Below are positions 26,101-35,757 of a stretch of 64,000 nt of DNA, in pieces. The first letter of the stretch is position 1. Each line of letters opens with the position of its first letter. Under the pieces are notes generated by a model that made no database searches, was not told where the DNA came from, and saw nothing but the letters and a program-made list of their open reading frames with translations. The stretch is from assembly GCF_036323735.1 (NCBI RefSeq), contig NC_086021.1, forward strand, positions 159,932,976 to 159,996,975. The letters run 5' to 3'. Source of the stretch: Rattus norvegicus (taxonomy: Eukaryota > Chordata > Mammalia > Rodentia > Muridae). Both the position numbers and the translations under genes were made by a program.

Positions 26101-27741
26101 GGCACATTCTGCAAACGCAAGAACTTCTTAACCCAAGTTCAAGAATTTGCTGACTCAAGTCTAAAGGCAACATTTATCTAGTAAGAGTCTCATTTAGATG
26201 ACACTTGCCGAGTAATATACAGTGTGGGGAGAAAATGACTGGTACAAAGTTTATTTAAAGTTTTGTGCTAAAAAAAAAGACTAATTTTTGAATATAGTAA
26301 ATTGGAATTGCTGCAGCTTATTGATTAGTCTGGATAGGTTTGGTTTCTCCCGGCCCTGTGGCACAGCCAGCATAAGAAGGGAACACTGTTGTAAAATGGG
26401 GAGGCTGAGATGTGCCAACGTTGAATAAGGGATAGGGAAACTGCAGACACCAGATTCCACGTCTAACTTTAGTCCTTAAACAAAGCCTCTTGCCTCATCT
26501 TGAGGGCCTTCAGCTCCTTTCTTAGGCATCTCTGACCCACCCAACCCTCACTCCCACCCCACTGGAAGGCAGAAGTTCCCAGCTCCCTGCTGCGCACCCG
26601 AGGCTCAGCCTCCCAGTTCTCCCGCGATGGACTTCAGTGCCTCAGTGAGTAATGTATGTCCCTGCCTCCAACCTTAGCAGAATTCGGGCTCATCAGAAAA
26701 CCGACAGCTAGAGTGATTGATGTGTCTCATTTGGAGATCTGCGAGGAGGCTAGGACATAGTCCACGCTGGCCTTGAGTTAAGCTCCTCTTGACTCAGACT
26801 CCAGAGAGCTGGGGTTACCTGCCCTCGCCACTGTAGACATTTGTTTTTGGGGTGCAGTTCTTAGACCCAGAACTTCCTGCCCACACGCCCCTACGGGAGG
26901 AGATAACCAGTTCCCTCCCAGGGGCTGGTGCTTTCTTCTTCCTGCACCCACCAAGGCTCTGTTTACACAGCAGGGTTTGTCCTCGGGGGAGCCGTGAGTC
27001 CTAGCGCCGCAGCTGCTGGTAGCAACCTACCTGCTAATCTGCGGTCCCCTGAGCGGAAAAGCCTGTGCTCTCTCCACCTCGGCCTATCTGGTTCGTTAGC
27101 TTTGTGCCCACCATGCTGGGGATCCTCAAGACTAAAATCTGAAGGCAAAGCCCCCCCAGAATCTGCGTTAGGGTAGACCATTCTGAGGTCAAACCGAGTA
27201 TTCTCAGTTTCCCGCTAGAGACAGCGCTGCAGATTTGGGCGCGTAACTGCTGCTTGGCCAGTTGCACTCTCTGGACCCGGTGGGATACAGAACAAAGTGA
27301 CGTGGCACAGGGATTAGAGTGGGTGGTGAAGCATTCTGGAGAAAAGGGCCAAGGCCTGGGGGCAGCTGCTACTGACTAGGGCCTCCGGAGTCTCCGCGAA
27401 ACTGAGCTGGTCCCAGCAACGCACTCACCAGACACATTCAACTGGCCTCCCAGGAACCAGCCGATCTTGCCCGTCCTGAAGTCGCAGTCCCAGACAGTAT
27501 GGTAAGGAGTGTCCCAAACTAGTGTGTCACGGGCCAGCGGTCCCCAGAAGGCGGCCGGCTCCTGGGCTGCCTGAGCGCTCAAAGCGGGGTACGAGCCTAG
27601 CTGCGCTGCTGCAGGAACACTGCCCAGGAATCGGGTGGTGGTCCAGCGGGACAGGCTCAGCAACCACCCCGATTGTCCCGAGTGCCCGTGCAGGCCACGC
27701 AGCAGTCGCCCCACACCGCTGCCGAGGCTGCGCGCCGCCAT
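1064..27741 (-). CDS. Acss1: Acss1, mitochondrial acetyl-CoA synthetase: N-terminal coding part (exons 1-3), spliced and partial
   Basis: Acss1 activates acetate in the mitochondrial matrix (acetate + ATP + CoA to acetyl-CoA + AMP + PPi) and belongs to the ANL adenylate-forming enzymes. Three exons, 27429-27741, 18895-18991 and 1064-1263, join in frame to 610 nt, giving residues 1-203 of a protein of about 680. Residues 1 to about 40 are Arg-rich with no acidic residue before Glu61, as expected of a matrix-targeting peptide. From about residue 65 the sequence matches the ACAS N-terminal domain, followed by the start of the AMP-binding domain (motifs DRVAIYMPVSP and HTVVFAGFSAESLAGRIND). Junction codons V105 and R137 are rebuilt correctly across the introns, and all splice sites are AG/GT. 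The ATP-binding and catalytic motifs lie in exons beyond the left edge. I see no disabling mutation. Identification rests on recalled family sequence. Confidence 0.95.
1785..2048. repeat. Compound (CA)n / CAGGCA array, about 260 bp
   Basis: Pure CA at the left grades into a higher-order mix of CA blocks separated by CAGGCA, CAGGCG and CCCA units. Long His/Thr and Cys/Val frames across it are products of the repeat, not genes. Alternating purine-pyrimidine sequence can adopt Z-DNA. Confidence 0.95.
3261..3299. repeat. (GTT)n(GGT)n trinucleotide repeat
   Basis: Short adjoining GTT and GGT blocks just before a B1-like SINE. Confidence 0.85.
3301..3440 (-). mobile_element. B1-related SINE, diverged
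   Basis: Reverse-orientation B1-like sequence (GAGATAGGACCCCATAGCCC, TATTGCAGGTGTGTGCAGCC). It forms an inverted pair with the sense B1 at 4233-4380 in the same intron. Confidence 0.65.
4233..4467 (+). mobile_element. B1 SINE followed by a long purine tract
   Basis: Sense B1 at 4233-4380 (GGGCATGGTGGCAAATGCCT onward), with a small GAGGCA duplication. Its A-rich tail has grown into almost 90 bp of pure G/A sequence (about 4376-4467). Confidence 0.9.
4726..4777 (+). mobile_element. 52-bp tRNA-like mini-retroposon with perfect target-site duplication
   Basis: GGGCTGGAGAGATGGCTCAG, a B2-like tRNA head, runs through a short AAAGGCTAGGCTCACAACC segment to a minimal A-rich end. It is flanked by the perfect 14-bp duplication AAGAGTGGCCCTGC (4712-4725 and 4778-4791). 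The body lacks most of a B2, so it is either an abortive B2-type copy or a distinct short tRNA-derived family. Confidence 0.8.
5536..5652 (+). mobile_element. B1 SINE next to the Rpsa pseudogene
   Basis: Sense, diverged B1 (GGCCAGGTGTGGTGGTGCAC to ACCCTGTCTTGGAAAG). It ends about 33 bp before the pseudogene. Confidence 0.85.
5685..6531 (+). pseudogene. Rpsa-ps: Processed Rpsa (ribosomal protein SA/67-kDa laminin receptor) pseudogene, 5'-truncated
   Basis: From about 5687 the plus strand reads as intronless Rpsa cDNA beginning near residue 45 (GIYIINLKRTWEKLLL) and running to the C terminus (DWSEGVQVPSV, ATEW-like repeats) and 3'UTR. It ends with AATAAA (about 6489) and an A tail (about 6509-6531). 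Disabling changes include two 1-bp deletions near 5874-5886 after FTPGT, an in-frame TAG where the parent has Tyr (about 5965, context GAGGCCTCTTAG), and a 12-bp duplication of a CCCACCATTG unit near 5978-5997 with frame changes before LPTIALCNTDSP. It lies antisense within Acss1 intron 2. The N-terminal 44 codons are missing. I could not find clear target-site duplications. Confidence 0.93.
6553..6745 (-). mobile_element. Degenerate ID-like SINE fragments
   Basis: Two stretches resemble reverse-orientation ID/tRNA-derived sequence: about 6560-6640 (GGGTATTGCACCCTGGAGACC) and 6690-6745 (CATGCTAGGCAAGCACTCTACCACTGG). Confidence 0.5.
7487..7519. repeat. (GA)n microsatellite
   Basis: About 14 perfect GA units in Acss1 intron 2. 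Confidence 0.9.
8118..8315 (+). mobile_element. Diverged B2/B4-type SINE
   Basis: GGGACTAAAGAGGAAGCTCAGC and the downstream body, ending in CATGCATGCAGAGACACACAC, resemble the B2/B3 plan, but divergence is high. Confidence 0.6.
10180..10515. mobile_element. Diverged rodent interspersed repeat, possibly URR1-like DNA-transposon derivative
   Basis: TTCACTGCTGAGATGAAATATCC at one end and GGTCCTGTCAAGTTGACAACCA at the other, with GGCAGGAGCCAGAGGAAGG and CATCTGCAGTGAGGAAGCAGAG between, is a phrase order I recognise from a common rodent repeat. The family name is tentative. Confidence 0.45.
11684..11943 (+). mobile_element. B2/B4-type SINE with a compound (TG)(CT)(CA) tail
   Basis: The sense tRNA-like head GACTGGAGAGATGGCTCAGA and a diverged body reach about 11855, followed by TG-, CT- and CA-rich microsatellite up to 11943. 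Confidence 0.8.
14804..14985 (-). mobile_element. B2 SINE in Acss1 intron 2
   Basis: Near-complete B2 in reverse orientation (TTCAGACACACCAGCAGAGG in the body, GAGCCATCTCTCCCACCCC at the end), flanked by TAATTAACATT at 14793-14803 and 14986-14996. Confidence 0.95.
15660..15856 (+). mobile_element. ID-like SINE followed by (GGA)n(GAC)13(AAC)3
   Basis: A degenerate sense ID (CTCAGTGGCAGAGCACTTGCCTGG) ends in a G run. After GGAAAGGAAGGAAGAA come about 17 GGA units, then exactly 13 GAC units (15812-15850) and three AAC. The array follows the former SINE tail, a frequent birthplace of microsatellites. Confidence 0.75.
16302..16340. repeat. 8-bp minisatellite, unit ACAGCCAT
   Basis: Three perfect copies of ACAGCCAT, then ACAGCCCT and a partial copy. 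Confidence 0.85.
16878..17105 (+). mobile_element. B2/B3-type SINE with a 20-bp tandem repeat at its end
   Basis: Sense SINE from GGGACTGGAGAATTGGCTCAG to about 17034, then 20-bp units of the type CTCATGCACACACCTACACA repeated about three times (17035-17105). Confidence 0.8.
17701..17783. repeat. (ATT)n-rich microsatellite
   Basis: An imperfect ATT/AAT stretch with a near-palindromic left half, then about 13 clean units. A short reverse ID-like fragment follows at 17790-17835. Confidence 0.9.
18660..18811. repeat. 79-bp tandem duplication beside Acss1 exon 2
   Basis: A unit starting CATCAGGCATCACCAAG and containing ACAGAACCAGAGTCCTTCCA occurs at 18660-18738 and again at 18739-about 18811, with only a few differences. 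It lies 84-235 nt past the exon 2 splice donor in the direction of transcription. Confidence 0.93.
18895..18991 (-). CDS. Acss1: Acss1 coding exon 2
   Basis: This 97-bp exon is too short and too tightly bounded to stand out as an open frame. It was found by reading the minus strand between a GCATAG acceptor (18993-18992) and an ACAG|GTAC donor (18894-18893). It encodes V105 (split codon) to R137 (split codon), including NCLDQHVQKSP and a conserved IWERDEPGTEVRITY stretch of the ACAS N-terminal domain. Its phases fit exon 1 (one base carried in) and exon 3 (two bases carried out) exactly. Confidence 0.95.
20083..20134. repeat. (GT)26 microsatellite
   Basis: Perfect GT repeat of about 52 bp in Acss1 intron 1. 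Confidence 0.95.
22918..22962. repeat. (CA)n microsatellite with AAACACA interruptions
   Basis: Three CA blocks separated by CAAACA. Confidence 0.9.
23543..23640 (+). mobile_element. Degenerate ID-like SINE
   Basis: GGGTGGCACTCAGTGTCAGAGCACCAACC, a CCATTCCC box-B remnant and an A-rich tail (CAAAAACAGACAAACAAAAC) fit an old sense ID. Confidence 0.55.
23695..23790 (+). mobile_element. B1 SINE, 3'-truncated
   Basis: Sense B1 start (AAGCCTGGTGGTAATAGGCC, AATCCCAGTATTGGGAGGCA) that loses similarity after about 23790. In Acss1 intron 1. Confidence 0.8.
24233..24300. repeat. (GTT)n/(TTTTG)n/(GCT)n compound repeat
   Basis: GTT units, then GTTTT units, GTT, GCT and GTT again, in Acss1 intron 1. Confidence 0.9.
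25404..25514 (-). mobile_element. ID SINE in Acss1 intron 1
   Basis: Reverse-orientation ID, nearly identical to the consensus, flanked by the 13-bp perfect duplication CCCAGCCACCCGG (25391-25403 and 25515-25527). Confidence 0.97.
27429..27741 (-). CDS. Acss1: Acss1 coding exon 1 (start codon, mitochondrial targeting peptide)
   Basis: This exon encodes residues 1-104 plus one base of codon 105. The ATG at 27741-27739 has G at -3 and G at +4, a strong context, and begins MAARSLGSGV as in other mammalian ACSS1 proteins. The frame is open further upstream but holds no ATG, only a GTG at 27879. The motif FRTGKIGWFLGGQLNVS near the 3' end is typical of acetyl-CoA synthetases. The donor is G|GTGAGT, with GT at 27428-27427. 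The exon is GC-rich and lies inside the promoter CpG island. Confidence 0.95.
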
Positions 27742-27960
27742 CTCGCCCGACGCCCCACGCGGGTGCAGGAGCCAGGGCGCCCCTAAGAGTCTCCACGGCC
27801 CCGCCCAGGCTCCGCCCCCGCGGCCACCACCCACTACTTCTCTCCGCGAAGCAGCTTCCTTGAGCCTGCCCCTTCCCACCTCTTCTCCCCGCCAGGACTG
27901 GGGCGCGGGGAGAGGGGTGGGGTTAGGTTTTGTTATGCCCCCCCCCGTCCCGGGCTAGCC
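27742..27960 (-). promoter_or_regulatory. Acss1: Acss1 5'UTR/promoter CpG island with GC boxes
   Basis: The stretch upstream of the Acss1 ATG is very GC- and CpG-rich, and the island continues through exon 1 to about 27440. On the plus strand it holds two GC-box-type sites, CCCCGCCC (27799-27806) and CCGCCCCC (27812-27819), about 58-78 nt upstream of the ATG, and further C-rich blocks at 27930-27960. I see no TATA box at a sensible distance, which suits a broad housekeeping-type promoter. A YY1-like GAGATGGCGGC (minus, 27744-27734) overlaps the start codon. The transcription start itself cannot be read from the sequence. Confidence 0.7.
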
Positions 27961-28798
27961 CGCGCTCTCGGCTTCAGTTTCCTGCGTTTCTGCGATCGCT
28001 GTTCACAGACCAGATAACTTTCCCGCTTGCGACAAAAGCTGCAAGTACACGGGTGTCCTAGCCTCCGGACCTGGGATGCAGGCAGCACTCTGAGATAGGA
28101 TAAATAGATTGGGAACGCGGCTAAGTGGTCATAAGAGCGAAGCTCACAGATGCTGTGGATGAACCGCCGTTGGTTCAGCATTCCATAGATTGAAGTCAAA
28201 GCTTTCCTCCTTAGAGATTAAAGGGCTTCTGAAAGTTAAGCCCTGTCCCAATGGTGCGGGCCTGTACAACCATGCCACGGACACATAACTCCCCTGTGGA
28301 GGGCTAAAGGGCTGTTGAACAAGCCCGGAGGCCTTCAAACAGGGAAGGAGGTGCTGCTGTGAAGGCCTGAGTCCCGTAACAATATTTTTGTTACCCAGCT
28401 GCTAACCTCTGCCGGGGCAGGGAAGCTATGGTTAAAGAATAAATCAATGTCCACAGCACATCTGGCCTGGTTGACCATGAGCTCCAGCGCCGTCAAGAAG
28501 TTGACGTTTTTTGTTATTGAATAATCAGGAGTAAAAGGAAACGTGTCTCTACCAAGTACTTAAGAAGTGAATACGTAATGAAAAATAAACACTAGAGGTC
28601 GGGGATTTTTGGAAAACTGGTTTGTGGAGTTCTTTGGGCTGGCAAAAGACTTTTTCCTGTTGGCTGTGGCAGTTGCAGATAGGTAGGGATACTGTGGGTG
28701 AGCCGCTGAGGAGGAAGGGCTAAAAAGGCGGTGACAACAGCAAGCAAGGTCATATGCCCCGCCCTCAGCCAAGCACCGTCATTAATTTAAAAGTTAGG

Positions 28799-28945
28799 TA
28801 GGTCGGGCACAGTGGTGCACCTCTAGGTGCCTCTAGCTATTCAGGAGTCTGAGGCAAAAGTCACACCCTGGAGACAGACGATGAGTTTGAGAGTAGCCTG
28901 AACAGCATTGCTAGTCTCCACCTTAAGAAACCAAACCAAACCCAA
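28799..28945 (+). mobile_element. Old B1-like SINE near the Acss1 promoter
   Basis: GTCGGGCACAGTGGTGCACC, ATTCAGGAGTCTGAGGCAAAAG and AGTAGCCTGAACAGCATTGC follow the B1/7SL order at high divergence. Confidence 0.55.
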
Positions 28946-29233
28946 AGCTTGGCTAGGGCCAGAAACAAAACAACATAAAACAAAAGGTTACATAGTGCTA
29001 GAATAAATAAGGAAGCAACCGAACTAATGAAAAGAGACTTATAGAAGAGCACATGGCTGTCTAGTGGAAGAGGAAGCCTAGCACCCAGCACCCCCAACTA
29101 TTACCTTCAGAGCCCTCTTTTCGTCGAACATATAAAGTTATAAGAGAAAGAGCAGGCTTGGCTAGCAGGTCTGAGAGATGCCCATCAACACTTCCTCCTC
29201 TAGCGTGTACTTGGAATTTCCTGCTCCATCAAC

Positions 29234-29285
29234 ACAAGGAGGCTGAGCTGAAGGTGTGGCTGCCGAGCTGAGGGTGTGGCTCAGA
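29234..29285. repeat. Short tandem duplication, about 23 bp
   Basis: GAGCTGAAGGTGTGGCTGCC is followed directly by GAGCTGAGGGTGTGGCTCAG, leading into an old ID-like segment. Confidence 0.7.
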
Positions 29286-30089
29286 GACAAAACACCTGCC
29301 TGGCATGCACAGGCCCTGAGTTCTAGTGCCAGCACACATAACCCTCTAAAAGAGAATGAGGATCCAGCCTTCCTCCCCTCATGTCTGGGTTGACCTCCTA
29401 GCTTTATCCCAGAGGACCTGGAAGACGTGATGCTTGCACAGTCTTTGGCTAAATGCCGAGGCTATGTTGAGGGAAGCCTGAGAGCTGCTGCTTTTTTGGT
29501 TGGTTGTTTCCCATGATGCCATGGTGTGAAGGAGTTGGTCCTGCCTTCTGGAGACAATGAGCACACAGACAGAATGAGTTGCACCAGCCCATAACCAGGA
29601 ACAGCCCTGGACAGAGGTGCATCCAACCCTGGATGCTCTATACCAGGTATGGGAGCCTTGCCCTTGGCACAGAAGATCTTCCTAGCGATTTGCAAGGTTG
29701 GAAGAAGTTTCAAATAGTCTTAACTTTATCGCTCAGCCGTAGCTAGCTGGCACAAGAACTGCTCCTAAAACGTGAGGCCCTCCCTTTACCAGTTCCTACA
29801 TCTCATCCCCTGCATGGGTTGTGTTTCTCTTCTTGCCTTCAAAGTGCTAGAGCGTCAGTTCTCTCAGACGTTTCCCTCCAGGTCCCTGGAGACAAGGGTT
29901 AGCATTCATCCTCTGACTTTCAAGCTGGAACCTGTAACCGGAACCTTTCCTCCAGTTTCATATTCAAACACTAGGTTTAAGTTTTGGTTTTCTGAAGAAG
30001 CACCAGCCTCAGACTTGAATGACCTTGAACTTCTAATCCTCCCCCCTCCCTGCACTTCTTGTGTATCACACAGAAATGTCACCATACTT

Positions 30090-30170
30090 TGTATATGGGG
30101 TGTTGGGAACCGAACCTATGGTTTCAAGCATTCTAGGCAAATACTCTACCAACTGAGTGCATCTCAGCGC
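30090..30170 (-). mobile_element. Degenerate ID-like SINE
   Basis: GGGAACCGAACCTATGG and CTAGGCAAATACTCTACCAACTGAG read as a diverged reverse ID. Confidence 0.6.
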
Positions 30171-30526
30171 CTACTCAAATGTCTACTCAACCTCTCAAGC
30201 TGTCACATCCTGAAACCTCTTTCCCAAACACTGGCCTTCCAGATTAGACAAAGAGAATATATTTTCTCACTGTTCAAGGGGCACATGTCCTTGTCATTCT
30301 AGACTCTTCTCTCACACATGATACTAGCAACCTATCAGCAAGTGCCCCAGGATGATCTTCAGAATAATACCCCTCCCCTTCCTGCTGCCACTCATCCCCC
30401 ATCTGAACCACACTCGGCTTTTAAAAAAATTATTCAACGGGCGTGTAATTGGGTCCATCCTTTTCTTCTATGGCCTAATCAGACCATGCAGCTTCTTTAA
30501 AAGTCAAGGTTAAGGGCTACAGCTGT

Positions 30527-30605
30527 CCGCAGCCGTGGCTCAGTGGTACAGCTGCATGCTCGAGGCCCTGGGTTCCATCCCCAGCATCAGGGAGAAAAAG
30601 TAAGA
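30527..30605 (+). mobile_element. ID-related SINE
   Basis: GCCGTGGCTCAGTGGTACAG and GGCCCTGGGTTCCATCCCCA carry the tRNA-like A and B boxes of an ID/tRNA-derived SINE, with an A-rich end. It is not a tRNA gene: no acceptor stem can be closed. Confidence 0.6.
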
Positions 30606-33600
30606 AAGAAAAGTAGGGTAGGAAAAGAAAACAGAGATCAGATGAGGTCTGTCTGCACTCAGAACAAGCCAGTGTTTCCTCCGTTCCATTCTTCCCAAGT
30701 ACCCTAACCCCTAAGGCTCATCCTTCACAAGGGAAGAGCTGTCCATGGACTTTACATTGCACACATCTTCCAGACTGCTGAGCCCCATTACAGGCTTTGT
30801 GCTTCACAAACTGCGTTGATCACATCCCCAGAAGCCACATATGTACAGTCAAGTACTGTCAGGAACAGAGGTGTATGCTTATAGTCCGAGCTACTTGGAA
30901 ATCCGAAGCAGGAGGATCCCTTGCTAGCTGTCAGACGACGCATCAAGACCTTGCCTCCAAAAGAAAAAGAGAAAGGGGAAGGGAGGGGTCCAAGAGGAAG
31001 AGGAAGGGTCTACCTGATCCAGGCCCGCCTCCAGGATGTGTTTTCTCCAACCCCACTTTCTCAGTCAGCAGCCACACTGGCCTCCTGGCCTCCAAACACC
31101 AGGCACTCTCCTGCCTCTGGACTTCGCATGGACTACTTCTCTTGCTTGGATCACTTTGTCCTAGAGAGAGCCACGTAGACCTCCTCTCTCCATTTCCTTC
31201 AGACCTCTTGGACTCCTTTTGCCCACAGCTCTTTTCTGTCACCCTCATGGACTCATCCCCTCAGCGCTCACACCCATGCCCAACGTCTGACTTCACTGTT
31301 CTCTATAGCACACGTATATAAGCTTTTTGTATACTTCTCTCTCTTCTTGAAAGCTGGGAAGTCTTGGGATGGGGGAAGATGCCAATTCCTGTGTTTGGGA
31401 TTGTGTCTCCAACACCTAGAACCTTCCTGGCACATAGTGCATGCACAGTAGATGTTTGTGAAAACAAGTGAACGAGGCAGTACAGAGGAGTCTCTATGCG
31501 TGCCATGGGATGGGTGGGGAGTGCACCTTCCGATCATCTTTGCTGTCTAAGAAATGTATTTTCACCCCACCCCCTCTAATTTTCCACTAAGAATTAAACC
31601 CAAGGCCTTCTACATGCTTACCATGCACTGTAACTCCAGGCTACAACTCTCCCTTTGCCTCTGTTTCCAAATAAAGACCACCCAGTTCCTGTTTCCTCTT
31701 CAGATTGGATGTGCACATAAAGCAGAATCAGCCAGACTGGGCAGAATCCCATATAGGGCCCTTCCTGCAGAGTGTCACAGCCTAAGGTTAAGGTGTCCCT
31801 CTGAAATTGGAAGGGTGAGCCTTACCCAGCCCTGTGTCCACAAGTCGTTATCCTGGAGCTCTCAGTTCTGAGAACATGGGTCATCCGGACCATGATGGCC
31901 ACACATTTTCCCTTTTGCAGCCTGGATTTGAAGTCAGTAGGACCCTGGGCTGGAAACCTCAGGGTACAGGCTGCAGGGTGCAGGCGGCAGGAAGGGAGCC
32001 TGGTGCTTGTCTTTCATCTCAGCACTGGTGCTAGCAGTTCATGAGCCTCCAAGCCCTGAAGCTCGATGCACTTGCTCTCGCTCTGCCTGGGGGCAACAAA
32101 TGCCCAGGGCCAGGAACGAGGCAGGGGTCATTGGTAACCCTGGGCTTCCAGGGCTTATTGGGCAATTTCCAGGGGTGCACACCTCTACCACTCATTTCTC
32201 TTGGCTTTCATAGCTCCCATCTCACATCATAAAAAGAGGTGAAAAAAGAAAAAATATCACAACCATTCAAATATCTCAACTGGCTTTACTTTCAATCCGT
32301 GGTCTGCCATCCCATGAGGTATACTGGGTGTCCAGCAGGCGAGGCAGAGACAGTGTGTTGTGTTGACAGAGAAGAACTGAAGAAAGCAGAGAGTGGTCAA
32401 AGGGCGGATTCTCATTTCAAAATCACTTTTCTTATAAAGACAGGAATAGAGAACAATGGGTAAGCCACAGCGTCTCAGCCCGAGCCCCTCCAGCTCCCTG
32501 TTCTGGGAGGGTGGATGGAGAAGCTTCATCACCAGCTCCACTGAGAACGGCCCGGGGTGGGACACAGGGTTGCTCTGTCTCTGTTCCTCTGAAGATGAGA
32601 TCGGCAACCCAGTTTCATCTTTGCGATGTGGGCTTTAGCGTGAATAACTCCATCAAAGCTATTTGTGTCTAGGTTTGGGGCTGTGCACATGTGCACTCAC
32701 ATGTGTGAGTTATGCATATATGTACAAGTCTGTGTGTCCAGGCCCCGAGGATAACTTTTGTTATCTTTAGCAGCAGCAGCCACCTCCTTTGAGATACAGT
32801 CCTTCATTGGCCTGGAATTTATGGATTAGGGTAGACTGGCTGGCCAGCAAGCCCAAGGAATTTTCCCGTCTCTATCTCCCAAGCCCTGACATTACAAACA
32901 CATACAGTACACACCACAATACTTGGCATTTTTAGGGGTTCTAGAAACCAAACTAATGTCTTTGTGCTTGTGAAGCAAACACTCTATAGACTGAGCCATC
33001 CTTCCAGTTCCTCGGGTTTTTAGTTTGTCTACTGTGCCCAGTCAAAAAGAATGGCCTTCTATGACATTTATATAATATAAGAAACAATCTCGGGCTAAGG
33101 ATAGAGGTGGGTAGATAGTAGTGGGTCACTTGCCTGGCCCAAAATGCCCTGGATTCCAGCACCATGAGAAACTAAATAAATAGTAAACTAATTTGGTTGG
33201 AAGTGGATTTTTTTAGGACCCTCTTCCATTATTAGGGCCTAGCATGGAGTCACCAAATCCTTTCACTGTCGAGTCAGGGGCCTCTAAAGAACCTCGAAAA
33301 CTCCTGCTTCCTGTACCTGTATCTCCTCCCATCTTATTCATCCACCACTCCCGCATCCCACACTTCTTTCAGTTGTCACTTACAGGAGATCTACGGGGGC
33401 ATCCTGTATCCACTGCCAGAGCTGAGGGGCATCCACCAGGCAAAGACCTTGCACTCATAAGGTCATGATGCCTGTTCAGATCATAAGAATGCAAAGCAAA
33501 ACTGAAGCAGGGAGTCCTGGACAGCATTGAAAAGGGTCAAGGGAAGGAGAGAACCAGAGGCCAGCGTTCTGGGTGCTGTGGATAACACTGTGGATGCATA

Positions 33601-34911
33601 TGAGCTGTTAACACTCTGCAGGATTAGCCCAAAAACATAGATACACACAAGGCAAGAGAGCTTGAGCAACAAGAGGAGAAGTGGGCAGGAGGTGAAAGTC
33701 AGGACCAACTTCAGGAGGTTGACAGAGTGATGCTTCCCCAGGGGCCCTGAATTCCTCCATCTTCATGCACTTCTGCTCCAGGGTGCTCTGAGAGAATTGC
33801 ATGAGGTGGATCAGTCCCAGTTAGCTCCAGTCATATGCTCACGCAAACTGGCTAACACCAAAGCATGCTAACATTGTTAATGCTGGGGGGTGTAACCCTG
33901 GGCATTATATATGCTAAGCACATACACCTTCATTGAGCTACACTTGTGCATGGGAACCCATTAGCTCACTATAGTCCCACATCAATCTTAAAACACCGTG
34001 CCCCTTTTCTGAGGACCTGAATGTTTCCACAAATCCTGTTCCTACTCTCACTCAAGACCTTCACAGTTTTGTCCTGGGGATGTCCTGGGGATGTCCTTAT
34101 ACAGAAGCCTGGATCCATCCATTTTTTTCTCTAAGTTAAATGTTCTAACATCTACTGTACCCCATTCCACCACCTGTCCCCCAAGTGATCTTGAACCAAC
34201 TATACCGTTCATCCTGTCAGGTAGACTCTTCTTGAAGATTTGTTTTTGCAGCAAGTACCAAGGTTCCTGGGCTCCTCTATGACAAGAGACCACAAAAGAA
34301 AAGGAATGGAATTTTGGCAGATCTGAGCTATCAGGTCAGTGTCCTGCCCCCAAGCCTAAAGGCCAACTACAACTGCCATCACCACATCTGGCTACAGTCT
34401 CAGCAATTGTGGGCTACCCAACCTCTCAGCCAAGATGCAAGTAGGAAGATTTATGGGCAGGTGTGACTTGTAAACAGGCCACAGGCAAGGCTGAGGCAGA
34501 AAGTACCTGCTGGTTTTCTGGGCAGCTCCAGACAGCAATTAAACATGGCCCAGCCCTGAGGACCTGAGGATGTGTGTTTGCTGATCAGGCTCTAAGCAGT
34601 GTCAACATTTACAGACCCCCAAGGAATTGTACAACTGACCGACAAAGCCACCAGGTGGTAAAAGTCTACCCTGACCTTCAAAGCTATTTCTGTCCTGAGT
34701 AGGCCTGCCCCAGGACAAATCAACTAGAACGCAAGACATTCCTTAAAGGATGCCACCATTGAAAGAAGTCCAGGCCAGGAAAACTGCTTCAATACTTCAC
34801 ACCCTGAGGACAGTCTCAAAATAATTCATGAATACAGGATGACCAGAAGAAGTAGTTTAATAGTTCTAACCTCAAGGATTCTGACTCTGGATAAACAGAT
34901 GAGAGACCAGA

Positions 34912-35757
34912 TTTTTGTTGTTGTTTTGTTTTGTTTTATATTGGATATTTTCTTTATTTACATTTCTTTTTTTTTAAACATTTATTTATTTATTATGTAT
35001 ACATCATATAGCTTTCTGCCTACATGTATGTGCCTGCAGGCCAGAAGAGGGCACCAGACCTGATTATAGATGGTTGTGAGCCACCATGTGGTTGCTGGGA
35101 ATTGAACTCAGGACCTCTGGAAGAGCAGACAGTGCTCTTAACCTCTGAGCCATCTCTCCAGCCCCCTTTATTTACATTTCAAATGTTATCTCCTTTCCAG
35201 GTTCCCCCTCCAGAGTCCCCCATCCCATCCCTCCTCCCCCTGCTTCTGTGAGGGTGCTCTCCCACCCACCACCCACCCACTCTCTCCTGCCTCCCTGCCC
35301 TGGCATTCCCCTACACTGGTGCACTGAGCCTTCACAGGAACAAGGGCCTCCCCTCCCATTGATGCCTGACAATGCCATCCTCTGCTACATATGCGGCTGG
35401 AGCCATGGGTCCCCCCCATGTGTACTCTTTGATTGGTGGTTTAGTCCCTGGGAGCTCTGGGGGGTCTGGTTGATTGGTGTTGTTCTTCCTATGGGGTTGC
35501 AAGCCCCTTCAGCTACTTCAGTCCTTTCTTTAACTCCTCCAATGGGGACCCCATTCTCAGTCCAATGGTTGGCTGTGAGCATCCACCTCTGTATTTGTCA
35601 GGCTCTGGCAGAGCCTCTCAGGAGACAGGTCTGTCAGTCTCCTGCCAGCTTGCACTTCTTAGCATCTGCAATAGAATCTGGGTTTAGAGACTGTATGTGG
35701 GATGGTTCCCCAGGTGTGGCAGTCTCTGGATGGTCTTTCCTTCAGGAGAGATCTGTT
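34912..35757 (-). mobile_element. L1 3'UTR fragment (antisense), interrupted by a B2
   Basis: Read on the minus strand this is a rodent L1 3' end: the G-rich 3'UTR, then a tail seen on the plus strand as T-rich sequence from 34912. The two parts, 34912-34965 and 35166-35757, are separated by a B2. No coding capacity remains; open frames here on either strand are repeat sequence. Confidence 0.9.
34966..35165 (-). mobile_element. B2 SINE inserted in antisense L1
   Basis: B2 in reverse orientation, ending CTGAGCCATCTCTCCAGCCC on the plus strand. It is flanked by the 14-bp duplication CTTTATTTACATTT at 34952-34965 and 35166-35179, which is itself L1 sequence, so the B2 is the younger insertion. 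Confidence 0.95.

Larger units (their letters stand above)
18992..27428 (-). other. Acss1: Acss1 intron 1 (8.4 kb)
   Basis: Contains a (GT)26, CA and GTT repeats, one truncated B1, one young ID and ID-like remnants (about 23050-23113 and 23543-23640). The parts 20240-22900 and 24300-25390 show no gene. The last 900 bp before exon 1 (26500-27420) rises in GC content and is rich in CCACCC-type words, so it may hold intronic regulatory sequence, but I see no definable element. Confidence 0.8.

Noticed and set aside
27742..27879. N-terminal extension of Acss1 upstream of the chosen ATG
   Set aside because: There is no upstream ATG in frame, only GTG at 27879. The region is GC-box promoter or 5'UTR, and MAARS is the conserved start.
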